DNA of 64,000 bases from Nakamurella panacisegetis (GCF_900104535.1 NZ_LT629710.1:124001-188000), one strand, 5' to 3'; shown: positions 11,222 to 22,821, numbered from the stretch's first letter. The notes: generated by a model from the sequence alone, not told the origin. Numbers and translations are program-made.

Positions 11222-11842
11222 TCAGCCGTTGTCCGGCCAGGGTCGCCAGTCCGGGGGCGGGTCCTCGCCGACCCGACCGTCGATCGCCTCGCGCAGCAGA
11301 TCGGCGTGTCCGGTGTGGCGCCCGTATTCCTCCAGCAGGTCGAACAGAAGCCGCCGCAGGCTCGGATGGCCGTAGGCACCGAAGTCGATGCGCAGCGGCT
11401 GATCCAGACCACCGTTGGGCAGTGCCAGCGCCAACCGCTCGTGAGACCGCCGCACGGCCCCGTCGTACAGGGCGTAGAGGTCTTCCGGTGAGTCGTCCGT
11501 GGCCGAGGTGAAGATCCACACGTCGGCGTCGTCACCCTCGGGCGGGCCACCCATGCTGAGCCACGGCTCGCCGAGCGGCGCTCCGGACAACCACACCCCG
11601 AACTTCTCGTCCTCGACCACGGCCAGGTGCTTGAGCAGGCCACCGATGGTCAGCGTCGAGGCGCCGATCCTCGCGTTCAACCCGTCGGCGTCCAGCCCGT
11701 CGGCCTTCCAGCGGAACGTCGCCCGCTGGCGGTCCAACGCACCCAGCAGGTGGCCGACCTCCGTCCCGGCGACCGGCGGTTCCCACGGGGGCGGGACCCA
11801 AACAGGCGGCTGATCTGCGGCTTCCTCAGTGATATCGGTCAT
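11222..11842 (-). CDS. DUF664/DinB-like protein
   Basis: 206 residues from ATG 11842. The family is a four-helix bundle related to DinB and mycothiol-dependent maleylpyruvate isomerases; members are thought to be metal-dependent thiol transferases. Family traits visible are LLKHLAVVEDEKFGVWL (metal-ligand histidine) and EEYGRHTGHADLLREAIDG near the C terminus. It is transcribed away from the FUSC gene, with a 51-bp divergent gap holding a strong inverted repeat. Precise reaction unknown; mycothiol dependence is a family-level inference. Confidence 0.82.
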   Translation of the reverse strand: MTDITEEAADQPPVWVPPPWEPPVAGTEVGHLLGALDRQRATFRWKADGLDADGLNARIGASTLTIGGLLKHLAVVEDEKFGVWLSGAPLGEPWLSMGGPPEGDDADVWIFTSATDDSPEDLYALYDGAVRRSHERLALALPNGGLDQPLRIDFGAYGHPSLRRLLFDLLEEYGRHTGHADLLREAIDGRVGEDPPPDWRPWPDNG

Positions 11843-11860
11843 GCCGGTGAGCGTAGGACG

Positions 11861-11887
11861 TGTTCCGGACGGAACGCGTCCGGAACA
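11861..11887. promoter_or_regulatory. perfect 11-bp inverted repeat in a divergent promoter region
   Basis: TGTTCCGGACG, then GAACG, then CGTCCGGAACA. The element fills most of the 51 bp between the divergent DUF664 (start 11842) and FUSC (start 11894) genes, so it must overlap both promoters or both leaders. Length and symmetry fit a dimeric repressor operator, for example of the TetR type. Confidence 0.6.
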
Positions 11888-11893
11888 TCCCCG

Positions 11894-13024
11894 ATGTTCA
11901 ATACACCCATGCTCACCACTTTCGCCCGGCGGTTGCGGGCCGGCTGGCTGCCCCTGCTGGAGGCCACCGCCGGCGCCACCCTCGCCTGGTTCGTCGCGGC
12001 CACCCTGATCGGCCATCACCAGCCGTTCTTCGCGCCGGCGGCGACCATCATCGTGCTGTCGCAGGCGCGAGGCGCCCGGATCACCCGGGCGCTCGAGGTG
12101 TTCCTCGCCGTCGCCGGGGGCGTGCTGCTGGCCGACATCGTGGCGCAGCTGCTGGAACCGTGGCCCACGTTGACCATCGCCGTACTGATCGTGGTCACCC
12201 TGACCATCACCACCGCCCTGGACGCCGGCCCGGTGGTGGTCGTGCAGGCCACCGTCTCGGCGCTGTACGTGGCGGTCGTGTCACCCCCGACGCAGACCCT
12301 GGTGCCCAACCGCTTCCTGGATGCATTGGTCGGCGGTGGCATAGCCCTCCTGATCAGCCAGGTCGGCGCCGCCCGCGACCCGTTCGGCCCGGCGGTCGAC
12401 CAGATCAGGGGGATCTGCGACCGCATCGTCGCCGTCATCCGCACGTCGGCCGACGCCGTCGAGCAGCACGACCGGCTCCTGGCCTCCGAAGCGCTGGCCC
12501 AGGCCCGCGCGTCGGACGCCGCGGTGACCGGACTGCAGGACGCCGCCACCGGCGCCCGCGAGGCCCTGCAACTCGATCCGGTCCGGCGACAACAACGCGC
12601 CGGGGTGACCGCGCTGCTGGCCGCGATCCGGCAACTCGACTATGTGGTGCGGGGCGCCCGCATCCTGGCCCGAGCATCGGTCACGGTGACCAACTGGCCC
12701 GCCACGGAGGCCTCGACGACGGCCGACATACCGGTCGCCCTCCGCCATCTCGAACGCGCCGTCGGGCACCTCGGCTTGGCCCTGATCGCCGAACTCCGGC
12801 GCGACGAGCCGGGCTCCACCAGCGCTCGAGCCGCACTCGATGCCGAGGCGATGGCCACCATCGACGCTGCCCGATCGATCCTGGCCGTCCGCCAGCCGCT
12901 TCCGATCGTCATGATCGTCGGCCAGCTCCGGTCGATCACCATCGATCTGCTGCGCGGTGCCGGGAACGACGACACCGAGGTACTGAACCGGGTCGATCAG
13001 GCCCTCGGATTCCCCACTCTGTGA
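11894..13024 (+). CDS. FUSC-family (aromatic acid exporter-like) membrane protein
   Basis: 376 residues from ATG 11894; ATG 11909 is an alternative. No Shine-Dalgarno is visible, so a leaderless or near-leaderless transcript is possible. The N-terminal ~160 residues contain closely spaced membrane helices (WLPLLEATAGATLAWFVAATLIG; TLTIAVLIVVTLTITTAL; FLDALVGGGIALLISQVG). The C-terminal half is a soluble helical domain, the usual FUSC/ArAE arrangement. It is smaller than proteobacterial AaeB. Likely an exporter of organic acids or stress metabolites. Confidence 0.78.
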   Translation: MFNTPMLTTFARRLRAGWLPLLEATAGATLAWFVAATLIGHHQPFFAPAATIIVLSQARGARITRALEVFLAVAGGVLLADIVAQLLEPWPTLTIAVLIVVTLTITTALDAGPVVVVQATVSALYVAVVSPPTQTLVPNRFLDALVGGGIALLISQVGAARDPFGPAVDQIRGICDRIVAVIRTSADAVEQHDRLLASEALAQARASDAAVTGLQDAATGAREALQLDPVRRQQRAGVTALLAAIRQLDYVVRGARILARASVTVTNWPATEASTTADIPVALRHLERAVGHLGLALIAELRRDEPGSTSARAALDAEAMATIDAARSILAVRQPLPIVMIVGQLRSITIDLLRGAGNDDTEVLNRVDQALGFPTL

Positions 13025-13068
13025 GCCCGATCCGGGTGGGCCCGGCACTTTTCGGGTAGTAGTCGAAC

Positions 13069-14589
13069 ATGAACTCCGATCAACTGGACCGGGCCGACAC
13101 GTACCAGGTTTCACCCGCCGCCCGGCTGCCTGATCTGACCGGCCTGAAGACGGTCAGGTCCGTGGCCACCGACCCGGAGACCGAACTGGTGGAGGTGTTT
13201 CACGACACGCAGGGCCTCGCGCTGCTCGACGCCGGGATCACCTTGCGCCGCCGCACCGACAAGGCCGGCCCGGGTTGGTCGCTCGATCGGCCCTGGGATG
13301 CCGACCAGCGGACAAAGATCACCGCCCCGCTGGTACGGCGGAACGATTCGGTCCCCTCGGTCCTGGCCGAGTGGGCGCTGGCCTGGACCCGCGGGAACTT
13401 GTTGTCGGAGGTGGGGACGGTGACCACCCGCCGGTCGGATCACCGCCTGCTCGGCTCCGACGGCGCGGTGCTGGCGATCCTCAGCGACGATCACGTGACC
13501 GCCCATGCCGCGGCCGACGGCGGGTCCGCCCTTCTCTCCGAGTGGCGAGAGTGGCACTTCGCCCTGGTCGACGGTGGGAAGAAGCTGCGGTCGGCGGCCG
13601 AGGAGTTGCTCGTATCAGCCGGTGCCCGGCCGTCGGACTGGCCATCGACGGGGCACCACGCCGTCGGACGGCGGCCGCGACCGATGGCCGCCGTCCCCGC
13701 TCTCGACGCCAAGAGCCGCGCCGGTGAGGTCCTCCTCGCCTATCTGCGCGAGCAGGTCGAGGTGATCGTCCGCCGTGACCACGACGTGCGGGTGCAGGAT
13801 GCCGACGCCGTCCACAAGGTCCGGGTGGCCACTCGCCGGCTGCGAAGCGCCCTGGCCACCTACCGGCCGTTGCTGCACCGCGACGTCACCGACCCCATCC
13901 GTGACGAGGTGGCGTGGTTTGCCACCGCGCTGGGCGGGGCTCGCGATGCCTATGTGCAGCAGGACCACCTGCTGCAGGTCATCGCCGCCGAACCCGACGA
14001 TCTGATTCTCGGCCCGGTGGCCGGTCGAATCCAGGTCGAACTGCACGCCGATGCCGCGGCCGCGCACGAGCAACTCCGTGACGTCATGCACTCCGACCGC
14101 TACTTCCGGTTGCTCGACACCCTGGACGACCTGGTGGCCTCTCCGCCGTTCAGCAGGCAGGCCGATGGCCGGGCTCGGAAGATGCTCGGCCTGGGCGTGG
14201 CGAAGGCCATCCGCCGGTTGGTCGCCGTGGTCGCCCTCGGCGCCCCAGCGGCGGGCGACGAGCGCGACTGGTGGTTGCACGACATCCGCAAGGCGGCCAA
14301 ACGGGTCCGGTATGCGGCCGAGACCAGCCTGCCGGTACTCGGTCGCCCGGCCATCGAGCTCGCCGCGACCGGCGAGGAGATCCAGGAACTGCTCGGCGCC
14401 CACCAGGACAGCGTGGTGCTACGGAAGACGTTGCGTGCCATCGGTGTCCGGATGCACCTGGACGGTGAGAACCCGTTCACCATCGGCCGATTGCATGCGC
14501 TGCAGCAGGTCCGGGCCGATCAGGTCGAAGTGCAGTTCGAGCGGGCGTGGCGGAAGGAGTACCGCAAGCGGCTCGAGAGCTCTGACTAG
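13069..14589 (+). CDS. CYTH-CHAD domain protein
   Basis: 506 residues. An N-terminal CYTH-like domain (about 1-200; triphosphate tunnel fold, e.g. EVFHDTQGLALLDAGITLRRR) is followed by a C-terminal helical CHAD domain (about 220-500) rich in conserved histidines and basic residues (VHKVRVATRRLRSAL, WLHDIRKAAKRVRYAAE). CHAD domains bind polyphosphate and CYTH domains hydrolyse triphosphates. The EXEXK motif expected at the CYTH N terminus is replaced here by DRADTYQV, so the hydrolase may be inactive and the protein mainly a polyphosphate-binding factor. Cytoplasmic. Confidence 0.88.
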   Translation: MNSDQLDRADTYQVSPAARLPDLTGLKTVRSVATDPETELVEVFHDTQGLALLDAGITLRRRTDKAGPGWSLDRPWDADQRTKITAPLVRRNDSVPSVLAEWALAWTRGNLLSEVGTVTTRRSDHRLLGSDGAVLAILSDDHVTAHAAADGGSALLSEWREWHFALVDGGKKLRSAAEELLVSAGARPSDWPSTGHHAVGRRPRPMAAVPALDAKSRAGEVLLAYLREQVEVIVRRDHDVRVQDADAVHKVRVATRRLRSALATYRPLLHRDVTDPIRDEVAWFATALGGARDAYVQQDHLLQVIAAEPDDLILGPVAGRIQVELHADAAAAHEQLRDVMHSDRYFRLLDTLDDLVASPPFSRQADGRARKMLGLGVAKAIRRLVAVVALGAPAAGDERDWWLHDIRKAAKRVRYAAETSLPVLGRPAIELAATGEEIQELLGAHQDSVVLRKTLRAIGVRMHLDGENPFTIGRLHALQQVRADQVEVQFERAWRKEYRKRLESSD

Positions 14590-14626
14590 CCCCAGGCACT
14601 GGGCCGAACACCGATCGGCTCTGGCC

Positions 14627-15694
14627 TCAGCCCGGGGCGGGGCCGTTGGCGGCGGGCGTCGTGCGCGGATCGGGTCCGGCGTCGGACATCGATCCGGTCG
14701 AGAACGCACTGTCGAAAGAACTGCTCGGCGCGGAGAACGCCAGCCGCCGGACGAATTCCAATGCCTCGGGCGCACCGACGAGACGGTCCATACCCGCGTC
14801 CTCCCATTCGACCGAGACCGGGCCGCTGTATCCGATGGTGTTGAGCATGCGGAAACAGGCCTCCCAGGGAACATCCCCGTGACCGGTCGAGACGAAGTCC
14901 CATCCCCGCCGGGGATCGGCCCAGGGCAGATGCGACCCCATACGGCCGTTGCGACCATTTCCGACCTGACGCTTGGCGTCTTTGCAGTCGACGTGATAGA
15001 TCCGCTCCTTGAAGTCCCACAGGAAACCGACGGGATCGAGGTCCTGCCACACGAAATGGCTGGGATCCCAATTCAGGCCGAATGCCTCCCGGTGGCCGAT
15101 CGCTTCCAGCGCAGCCACCGTCGTCCAATAGTCGTAGGCGATCTCGCTGGGGTGGACCTCGTGTGCGAAGCGGACACCGACCTCGTCGAACACATCCAGA
15201 ATGGGGTTCCAGCGATCGGCGAAGTCCTGATAGCCGGCATCGATCAATTCCTTGCCCACCGGCGGGAACATCGCGACGTACTTCCAGATCGACGAGCCGG
15301 TGAAACCGACCACCGTGTCGACCCCCAACGCCGCGGCGGCGCGCGCCGTCAGCTTCATTTCCTCCGCGGCTCTGCGTCGGACCCCCTCGGCTTCACCGTC
15401 ACCCCAGACCTGAGCCGGCAGGATCGCCCGGTGCCGGGCGTCGATCGGGTCGTCGCAGACCGCCTGACCTTTGAGATGGTTGGAGATCGCATGGACCGAC
15501 AGTTCGTATCGATCCAGGATCTCCTTCCGGCCCTGCAGGTAGGTCCGGTCCTCGGCGGCGCGCCAGACGTCGAGATGGTCGCCCCAGCATGCGATTTCCA
15601 GGCCGTCGTATCCCCATCCGGCGGCCAGCTCGGCCACCTTCTCGAACGGCAGATCGGCCCACTGGCCGGTGAACAGCGTAATTGGTCGTGCCAT
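14627..15694 (-). CDS. sugar phosphate isomerase/epimerase family protein (TIM barrel)
   Basis: 355 residues from ATG 15694 ([12 protein letters not shown]), chosen because GGAGAGGA stands just upstream; an upstream ATG at 15763 lacks a ribosome site. The fold is the AP-endonuclease-2/xylose-isomerase-like barrel: metal-binding residues are expected in [31 protein letters not shown] and VEWED. Family members isomerise or epimerise sugars and inositols, and some act on 3-keto-glycosides. It is the last gene of the minus-strand sugar block, downstream of the giant secreted protein and separated from it by a hairpin. Substrate unknown. Confidence 0.85.
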   Translation of the reverse strand: MARPITLFTGQWADLPFEKVAELAAGWGYDGLEIACWGDHLDVWRAAEDRTYLQGRKEILDRYELSVHAISNHLKGQAVCDDPIDARHRAILPAQVWGDGEAEGVRRRAAEEMKLTARAAAALGVDTVVGFTGSSIWKYVAMFPPVGKELIDAGYQDFADRWNPILDVFDEVGVRFAHEVHPSEIAYDYWTTVAALEAIGHREAFGLNWDPSHFVWQDLDPVGFLWDFKERIYHVDCKDAKRQVGNGRNGRMGSHLPWADPRRGWDFVSTGHGDVPWEACFRMLNTIGYSGPVSVEWEDAGMDRLVGAPEALEFVRRLAFSAPSSSFDSAFSTGSMSDAGPDPRTTPAANGPAPG

Positions 15695-15808
15695 GACCGG
15701 TTCCTCTCCGTGACTTGATGGCGAATCCCGCGCGCCGGTCCGAGGCGGTTCCACCGGCCGCATCGCCGGACCCCTGCGGCACCGGCGAAGCGGCCCAGGA
15801 CGCCGGCC

Positions 15809-15850
15809 CTGTGGTGCCGAGACGGAGCTGGCTCCGTCTGGGCACCACAG
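15809..15850 (-). terminator. long hairpin between the giant gene and the isomerase gene
   Basis: A 10-bp outer stem (CTGTGGTGCC / GGCACCACAG), a 2-nt internal loop, a 7-bp inner stem (GACGGAG / CTCCGTC) and a 4-nt loop. It lies 29 bp after the stop of the 2252-codon gene. It probably terminates or partly attenuates transcription before the isomerase gene, or protects the 3' end of the giant mRNA. No T-run follows. Confidence 0.6.
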
Positions 15851-15878
15851 CGACCAGCGCGAACTACCTGACGTGGTT

Positions 15879-18800
15879 CTACTTGACGATCTTCACGACC
15901 ACCGTCGAACTGACGGAGCCCGAGACCGACTTGGCCGACGAGGGCACGAAGGTCGCGGTCACCTTGTACGAACCCGCCTTCGTCGACTTCGGCAGCACGT
16001 AGGCGGCCGATCCCTTCGATGCGGTGACGGTCGCCACCTTCTTGCCGTTGACCGCGAACCGCACCACGCCGACGGCCAGCTGCTTGGTGTCCAAGGACAC
16101 CCCAGCGGTGAAGGTAGTGGTCTGGCCGACCTTCTGGCTGGACCGATTCGCCTTGAGGAGCGTCTTCGAGACCGCCTTGACGACCTTGACCGTCACCACC
16201 TGGGAGGTGGCTCCTCCGGTACTGGCCGTGTCGGTGGGCAGGAAGGTCGCGGTGAACCGGTGGGATCCGACGGCCAAGGTCTGGGACAACTTGACCCGGG
16301 CCACACCCGACACGACCGGCGCGGTGGCGATCACGGCACTGCCGTCCTTGAACTGCACGCGTCCGGCGACCGCCTGCTTGCTGTTCAACGTGACCGTGGC
16401 GGTCAGAGTGGCCGGCGACCGGGTTCCGTAGGTCTGGGTCACCTTGTCCGTCTTCAGGGCAACCGCTGCGGTGGCCTTGTCGATCGTGACGACCTTGGCC
16501 GGCGAAGCGGATTCGGCCACGTTGGCATTGCCCGCGAAACGAGCGGTCAGGGAATGGGCGCCCACCGTCAGGTCACTGATCGCGACGCTGACCTTGCCGT
16601 TCTTGAGCACCCCGGCCCCGATGATGGTCGACCCGTCGTAGAGGGTGACCAACTCGGACCCCAGAGTTCCGGCCGAGACCACGGTGATCGCAGCGGTCAC
16701 CTTCGACCCGAACGGCGCCCAGGCCGGGCTGACGGTCAGAGTCGTCACCGATGGTTTGAGGACGACCTGAGCCGGAGCGACGGTGACCGTACGGATCGCC
16801 GAGGCGTTGCCCGCCTTGTCGGTGGAGCGGAACTCCACCAGTTGAGCCGCACTGGTGCGGGTGATGGTGAAGGGCCCGGCATAGGCCTTCCACGCGCCGC
16901 CGGCCACCCGGTAGGTGCTGCCGGCGACCCCGGAGGCGTCGTCGGAGCTGACCAACGTGACCACGACGACTTGGTCGCCGTCCAGGTTGGCCGCGGCAAC
17001 AGGAGCCGTCGCGTCCAACTTGACGACGACGTTCTTGGCCGCCTCGACGTTGCCGGCCTTGTCCGTCGACCGGAACTGAACCGACTGTGCCCCTTCCAGA
17101 TCGATCAATACCGGACCGGTGTAGGCGGTCCAGGCGCCGTCGCCCAGGGCGTATTCGGTCGACGCGACTCCGCTGTCCCCGTCGGTCGCCGACAGCTTCA
17201 GTTCGATCGGTGAGGTGTACCAACCGTTCTGGCCGTTGGGTTGGGCCGGATTCAGAGCCGCGGCCGTCAGTGGTGCGGTGGTGTCGCCGGCCTTGGTGAT
17301 GACCACCGAGGCGGTGATCTCCGCGTTGCCGGCCTTGTCGGTGGAGCGGAACTCCAGGTTCTGGTCGGCGCCGGTCCGGACAACGGTGAACGGTGCCGCG
17401 TAGGTGGTCCACTCTCCGCCGTCCAGCCGATACTCGGTGCGCTGCACGCCCGACGTCGGGTCGGTCGCGGTCAGGATGACCTTCGCGGGGTTGTCGGTGC
17501 TGACGTCGGCCACCGTCGTCGGCGCGGTCGAGTCGATCTTGATCGCAACGGTCTTGATCGCTTCGTCGTTGCCGGCCTTGTCCACGGAACGGAACTTGAC
17601 CGTGTGGGTGCCGTCGCCGGTCACCACCAGCGGTGCTCCGTAGACGCCTTCGGCTCCCGCGTCCAGCTGGTACCGGGTCTGGTCGACACCGCTGGCGCCG
17701 TCACCGGAATCGGTGGCGGTGAGAGTCAGCCCGACGTCTCCGACGTACCAACCGTCCTGACCCGTTGGCGCGGCCGGATTCGTGGTCGCCGCGGTCACCG
17801 GGGCCGTCGTGTCCGTCCCGGTATCGGCACCGACCACGTGGAAGTAGTCGATCAACGCGGTCGCCGAGGACGTCTGATTGACACCCGAGGCGTACACGCC
17901 GACCAGCCCGTCGGAGGCGGCCGGGATGTTGGCGACCGTGTCCGCGAACTTCGTCCAGGTGATTCCGTCGGCCGAGTAGTAGCCGGCGAATGCGTTGTCC
18001 TGTCGTTCCAGCCGCAGATACCAGACGTCGGTGGTGAGGTTCGCCGAGTTCGGCTGTGGTTGAACGAAGGAGCCGGCCACATTGGACCGCAACTCGATGC
18101 GTCGGCCGGTCGCACTGTCCCGGATGAAGTCGAGCTTGACGAAGTTGTCACCGTCCACGTAGTCGACCAGACCGACCTGCTGGTAATTGCCGGTGAAGTT
18201 GCTGCCGTCAACCTTGGTCTCGATCGTCCAGTGGTTGCCGGCCGGTTGCTTCTGCAGCGTGACGTTCTTCGCAACGCCCAGTTCGCCCGCGATCGTGTCC
18301 AACTGCAGGTTTCCGCCCGTGACCCGCGACAGGGACGGATCCGACCGGAGCACCGTCCAACGGCAGGTTTCCACGCTGCTCCCGTTGAATTCGTCGTTCG
18401 GCGTGCTCGCGGTGGCGGTGGAATCCGGAGTCAACCGGAACCAGTCGAAGTCGGCGTTCGTCACCGTGCCGGACGTGTTCGCGAAGGCCACCAGCCCGAC
18501 TTTCGGGGTGCCCAGGGTTGCGGTGGTCTTGCGGATCGTGTTCCACCCGGACCACGATTGGTCGGGTGTGGTGTACGTGCTGCCGTCCACTGAATAGCTG
18601 GGCGTCAACGTGGTGCCGTCACTGGTCAGACGCAGATACACCGTGTCAGGGAAGTCGGCCCCCAGCGCGGCGGAGTTGGATTCCTGCGCGCTCCCGCCGA
18701 CCTCGTGGGCGAACTGGATCACCCGTCCGTCCTTGCTGGACGTTCGGCCCTGGACGACGAACTTCGCGTAGTTGTCGTCGTCGGTGTAAAGGATCAGGCC

Positions 18801-21800
18801 CGCCTGCTGATACGACGTGTAGGCCTGCACGTTCACCTTGGTGGTGGCCTGCCAGGCACCCGCCGGCATGCTCTGCAGCACGATGTTGGACACGGGCGTG
18901 TTGTTGGTTCCGTACAGATCGTTGGTCGACGCGGGGATACGCAGATTGCCACCCGCGACCACCATGGTCTGGTCTCCGCGCACCACCGACCACCGGCCGT
19001 TGCTCAGCGTGCTGCCGTCGAAATCATCGGACTTGTCGCCGAGGCAGGACTCGGCCGGTGCGTTGACCCTCACGGTGAACGACTTCGTGCTGTATCCGCC
19101 GCCGGCGTCGGTGGCCGTGAGTTTCACCGTGTAGGTGCCGGGGACGGTGAAGGTGTACGAACCATTGGCCTGCTTGACGGTGGCGCCGTCGGTGGTTCCC
19201 ATGTCCCACGAGTACGAGACGGGCGTGCCTTCCGGATCGGTGGCGGCCGAGGCCAGGTCCACGGTCACCGGCGCAATGCCGGAGGTCGGGCTCACTGATG
19301 CCGAACTGATCACGGGTCGCTCGTTGGACGTGGCGCCCTTTCCGATGAAGTCGACCCAGTTCACGTTGACGACCGACCCGGTCTGGCCCGCCTTGGTCGC
19401 GACGAGGTAGATGGTCCCGGTCTCGGTGGGCACGTTGGTCAGGGCGGTCTGGGTGTCCGTGAAATCCTGCCAGCCGGTGGTGGGCTTGGCCGGGACGGTA
19501 CCCAGCAGTTGGCCGTTGACCGGATCGTTCCAGCGGATCTCGAAATCGGCACCGACTGTACCGGCCACCCGCATGCTCAGCGCCGTGATGTCGGTCAGGT
19601 TGACCCGGTCGTAGGAGAACCAATCCCCCGGCTCGATGAACCCGATGTTCGACGTTCCGCCGGCCGGGTCGGACGTGGTCTCGATCTTCACCCCAGGATC
19701 ACCGGTGGAGCTGGTCCCGGGAATGCGGCCACTCTCGGTGAAGTGCTCCGCTTGCCGGTGCTTCATCTGAAGCGTCACCGAAGCACTGCCGGTCAGCGGC
19801 GGAATGTCACCGTTGCCCTTGTCCGTGTAGCTCACCTCGATGATCCAGAACAGGTGCACGTCGCCGCCGTGGCCCCCTTCACCGAGGGTCTGGACCGTGG
19901 CGGTGCACCCGGTCGTCTCATCCATCGGATGGGCATGGGCCGACCCACCCGAGTAGTGGCCGAGCTGGCTCGATTCCTTGACCAGGTCACAGGAGATGGT
20001 CTGGTCCTGCGTCGACCCGTCCTCGGCGTCGGTCACGGTGGCGGTGTAGGTGAGCTGATCGCCGAATTCGAAGAATCCGCCGTCCTTCGGACCCGTGATG
20101 GTCACGACCGGGCGGGCGTTGCCCGAGACGATCCGAACGTTCGACACACCCGTGCGACCGGTGCTGTCGGTGACGGTCAGCTGGACGTTCCACTGGCCCC
20201 TGGCAAAGGTGTGGCTCGGATTCGCCTCGGTCGACGTCCCGCCGTCGCCGAAGGCCCAGGCGTAGGTGAGTGTGTCGCCATCAGGATCGGCCGATCCGGC
20301 TGAGGAGAAGGTGACATCCAGTGGCGCCGACCCCGCGGTGACGTCAGCGGACGCCTTGGCCACCGGAGCCCGGTCGCCGTGGACGTAGTCGATCCGGTAG
20401 ATCCCGGCGTCGGTGTTGTCCGACCAACCGCCACCCCAGTCGATCATGTAGAGGGACCCGTCCGGACCGAACTTGGAGTCCATCATCTTGATGGATCGAG
20501 TGGCCGGGGCCGGCAACTGGTGCAAGGTCACCGGCGTGACCTTCTGCACCTTGGTCATCGCGGCATCGGTCAGGATCGAGTACAGGGTGTTGTTGTTCCA
20601 TTCGGCCAGGAGCGGCTTGCCGTCCCAGTAGGCCGGCCATTTCGTGTCCGACGGGTTGGACTCGTCGTAGTCGTACACCGCGCCGGCCATCGGGGCACCG
20701 CCACCACCGATCTCGGGGAAATCGGTGCCGGCCGAGTAGTGGTAGTAGATGTCGGCCGGAATCGCCGCCGGGAGGGTGGTCAGGCCCGTGTTGTTGGGCG
20801 AATCGTTGACCGGACCGGTCGCGCATTCGTAGGCGGTACCGGCGGTCGAGTTCGCGAAGTTCCAGCGCTTGTAGGCGGCGTTGTTGCCGGTGCAGAAAGG
20901 CCAGCCGTAATTGCCCGGGGTGTCGACGATGTTCCACTCCACCGTATTGCCCGGCCCGCGGTTGGCATTGTCACTGCTGGCGTCGGGCCCGTAGTCGGCG
21001 ACCAGGAGGTGGCCGGTGTTCGGGTCGATGTTGATCCGGAACGGGTTCCGGAAGCCCATGGCGTAGATCTCGGGCTTCGTCTTCGCCGTGCCGGCGGCGA
21101 AGAGGTTGCCGTCGGGCACGGTGTACGTGCCGTCGGCCTCCGGGTGGATCCGGAGCACCTTCCCGGACAACGAGTTGGTGTTGCCGGACGACCGCGAGGC
21201 GTCCCAGAAGGCGCGGCCCGAGCGGTAGTCGGTCGGCGAGTAGCCGTCGGAGGCGAACGGGTTGGTGTTGTCGCCGGTCGCCAGGTACAGGTTGCCGCTG
21301 TTCCGATCGAAGGCCAGTGAACCACCGTGGTGGCAGCATTCGGCCCGCTGTACGGGGACATCGACCAGCACCTTCTCTGCGCCCAAGGAGGTGTAGTCGG
21401 CGCTGACCGTGAAACGACTCAGCCGGTCCACGTCGACACCCGTGGGTGAGTAGTACAGGTAGATGTAGTGATTGCTCGCAAAGCCCGGGTCAAGAGCCAT
21501 GCCGAGCAGGCCGGACTCATTGGCCGTGAACACCGGCAAGGTGGCGACCGTCGACGTCTGCTGCGTTGCCGGATCGACCATCTTCAGCGCGCCGGCGAGT
21601 TCGATGAAGAACACGCGCTTGTCCGCCGCGATGTCCAGCATCATCGGGTTCTTCGGAGTGTTGTCCAGCGACACCACCTCGTAGTTGCCCGGAACGGATG
21701 CGCCACAGTCGGCCGCGACCACGCCGGCGGTGGTCTCGATGCTGCCCAGGACCATCTGCTGGAACCAGGGCTTGCTCCAGTTGGTGGCGTCGTGGCCGAG

Positions 21801-22637
21801 GGCCGTGTACGCCGACCGGCCTCCCTCGTAGTCCTGACACCAACTGATGGGGTGATCCAGTCCCATCGTCGATCCGCTGTAGGAACGCGTGTCGACCGAG
21901 GCGAGGACGTGAACCTTGTTCCTCGGGTTGGCCTGGAAGTCGTACCACTCCTCGGTCAGCGAAATGCTCTCACCGAGTCCGGCGTTCGCCGGATGCACTC
22001 GGTCCTCCAGCAGGAGCGACGCGGTCTGGATGGCCGGGTGCTGCTTGAAGTAGCCGCCAACCAGTCCGCCGTACCAGGGCCAGTCGTAGTTGGCGTCGGA
22101 CGCCGCATGGATACCGAAGAAGCCGCCACCGCCTTCGATGTAGGCCTGGAACGCCTGCCGCTGAGCCGCCGTCAGCAGGGCATCCGCGGTCGGGGACGTG
22201 GTCGAGAGGAAGATCACCGTGCTGTACTGCGCCAGGTTGGCCGCAGTGAACGCGGCCGCGTCCTCCGTAGCGTCGACGGCGAAGTGGTGCTCGACCCCAA
22301 GGGCTTGGATCTGTGCGATTCCGGCGGCGATGCCGTCGGTGTGGCGGAACCCGGCGGTCTTGGAGAACACCAGCACCTTGTAGGTGGGTTCGTCATCTGC
22401 GTGCATCGCCAGACGCGGGCCCGCCGCCACCGGAGCGGCCGTCGCGGCCGGGGCGAACATCACGCTGCCAACGGTGGACAGGGCGAGCACCAGGCACAAG
22501 GCCATCAACCGCCGAGCGGTGGTGAGAAGGTGGAACGGGCCGGAGGCTGCGGCATCCTTCCCGTTCCACCGCCGATGGGTCATCGAACGCCCTCCGGCCG
22601 GCGTATCGCCGGCTCGGGGGTCCGAGGGACCAGACAT
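15879..22637 (-). CDS. giant secreted ThuA / glucose-sorbosone dehydrogenase / PKD / CBM6 / Ig-repeat protein
   Basis: 2252 residues; start at ATG 22637 after AAAGGAAA. Signal peptide about residues 30-67 ([24 protein letters not shown] has the core). Approximate order: ThuA-like domain 84-300 ([20 protein letters not shown]); glucose/sorbosone dehydrogenase beta-propeller 316-750 ([27 protein letters not shown]); PKD 756-845; a beta domain; CBM6-like 960-1097; second PKD 1104-1192; two DUF1349/concanavalin-like domains 1196-1390 and 1414-1595; four OmpL47-type Ig-like repeats 1605-1962; three Ig-like Big_3 repeats to the end. There is no sortase motif or C-terminal membrane anchor, so it should be free or held by carbohydrate. 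It probably binds and oxidises a polymeric or complex sugar outside the cell. It follows the ABC importer genes on the same strand. Domain calls are by eye; edges are approximate. Confidence 0.87.
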   Translation of the reverse strand: MSGPSDPRAGDTPAGGRSMTHRRWNGKDAAASGPFHLLTTARRLMALCLVLALSTVGSVMFAPAATAAPVAAGPRLAMHADDEPTYKVLVFSKTAGFRHTDGIAAGIAQIQALGVEHHFAVDATEDAAAFTAANLAQYSTVIFLSTTSPTADALLTAAQRQAFQAYIEGGGGFFGIHAASDANYDWPWYGGLVGGYFKQHPAIQTASLLLEDRVHPANAGLGESISLTEEWYDFQANPRNKVHVLASVDTRSYSGSTMGLDHPISWCQDYEGGRSAYTALGHDATNWSKPWFQQMVLGSIETTAGVVAADCGASVPGNYEVVSLDNTPKNPMMLDIAADKRVFFIELAGALKMVDPATQQTSTVATLPVFTANESGLLGMALDPGFASNHYIYLYYSPTGVDVDRLSRFTVSADYTSLGAEKVLVDVPVQRAECCHHGGSLAFDRNSGNLYLATGDNTNPFASDGYSPTDYRSGRAFWDASRSSGNTNSLSGKVLRIHPEADGTYTVPDGNLFAAGTAKTKPEIYAMGFRNPFRINIDPNTGHLLVADYGPDASSDNANRGPGNTVEWNIVDTPGNYGWPFCTGNNAAYKRWNFANSTAGTAYECATGPVNDSPNNTGLTTLPAAIPADIYYHYSAGTDFPEIGGGGAPMAGAVYDYDESNPSDTKWPAYWDGKPLLAEWNNNTLYSILTDAAMTKVQKVTPVTLHQLPAPATRSIKMMDSKFGPDGSLYMIDWGGGWSDNTDAGIYRIDYVHGDRAPVAKASADVTAGSAPLDVTFSSAGSADPDGDTLTYAWAFGDGGTSTEANPSHTFARGQWNVQLTVTDSTGRTGVSNVRIVSGNARPVVTITGPKDGGFFEFGDQLTYTATVTDAEDGSTQDQTISCDLVKESSQLGHYSGGSAHAHPMDETTGCTATVQTLGEGGHGGDVHLFWIIEVSYTDKGNGDIPPLTGSASVTLQMKHRQAEHFTESGRIPGTSSTGDPGVKIETTSDPAGGTSNIGFIEPGDWFSYDRVNLTDITALSMRVAGTVGADFEIRWNDPVNGQLLGTVPAKPTTGWQDFTDTQTALTNVPTETGTIYLVATKAGQTGSVVNVNWVDFIGKGATSNERPVISSASVSPTSGIAPVTVDLASAATDPEGTPVSYSWDMGTTDGATVKQANGSYTFTVPGTYTVKLTATDAGGGYSTKSFTVRVNAPAESCLGDKSDDFDGSTLSNGRWSVVRGDQTMVVAGGNLRIPASTNDLYGTNNTPVSNIVLQSMPAGAWQATTKVNVQAYTSYQQAGLILYTDDDNYAKFVVQGRTSSKDGRVIQFAHEVGGSAQESNSAALGADFPDTVYLRLTSDGTTLTPSYSVDGSTYTTPDQSWSGWNTIRKTTATLGTPKVGLVAFANTSGTVTNADFDWFRLTPDSTATASTPNDEFNGSSVETCRWTVLRSDPSLSRVTGGNLQLDTIAGELGVAKNVTLQKQPAGNHWTIETKVDGSNFTGNYQQVGLVDYVDGDNFVKLDFIRDSATGRRIELRSNVAGSFVQPQPNSANLTTDVWYLRLERQDNAFAGYYSADGITWTKFADTVANIPAASDGLVGVYASGVNQTSSATALIDYFHVVGADTGTDTTAPVTAATTNPAAPTGQDGWYVGDVGLTLTATDSGDGASGVDQTRYQLDAGAEGVYGAPLVVTGDGTHTVKFRSVDKAGNDEAIKTVAIKIDSTAPTTVADVSTDNPAKVILTATDPTSGVQRTEYRLDGGEWTTYAAPFTVVRTGADQNLEFRSTDKAGNAEITASVVITKAGDTTAPLTAAALNPAQPNGQNGWYTSPIELKLSATDGDSGVASTEYALGDGAWTAYTGPVLIDLEGAQSVQFRSTDKAGNVEAAKNVVVKLDATAPVAAANLDGDQVVVVTLVSSDDASGVAGSTYRVAGGAWKAYAGPFTITRTSAAQLVEFRSTDKAGNASAIRTVTVAPAQVVLKPSVTTLTVSPAWAPFGSKVTAAITVVSAGTLGSELVTLYDGSTIIGAGVLKNGKVSVAISDLTVGAHSLTARFAGNANVAESASPAKVVTIDKATAAVALKTDKVTQTYGTRSPATLTATVTLNSKQAVAGRVQFKDGSAVIATAPVVSGVARVKLSQTLAVGSHRFTATFLPTDTASTGGATSQVVTVKVVKAVSKTLLKANRSSQKVGQTTTFTAGVSLDTKQLAVGVVRFAVNGKKVATVTASKGSAAYVLPKSTKAGSYKVTATFVPSSAKSVSGSVSSTVVVKIVK

Positions 22638-22758
22638 GGGAGTTTCCTTTCGCTGAGTTGTCTTCTCGCTCCGGTCGCGCGCAGCCGCGTGGAGGGATGT
22701 GGGTGGATATTGCGATTCGGACCGTCAGGTCATTGCTCGAAAGACGGCCCCACTGAGC

Positions 22759-22783
22759 ATCTTCGGCCGGTTCGGTCGAAGAT
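22759..22783 (-). terminator. hairpin between binding-protein gene and giant gene
   Basis: A 7-bp stem (ATCTTCG / CGAAGAT) with an inner CCG/CGG pairing in the 11-nt loop. It lies 39 bp beyond the stop of the sugar-binding lipoprotein gene, in the 184-bp gap before the giant gene. It could be an mRNA-stabilising or partial termination element that lets the binding protein be made in excess. No T-run. Confidence 0.35.
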
Positions 22784-22821
22784 CGGGTCTTGCCTGGGTG
22801 CGGGTCGGCCCGGCCGACCGA

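Noticed and set aside
16745..17835. Regular repeats in the giant gene as a tandem DNA repeat or CRISPR-like array
   Set aside because: The periodicity (~90-95 codons) reflects homologous Ig-like protein domains that have diverged at DNA level; there are no identical short repeats with unique spacers.
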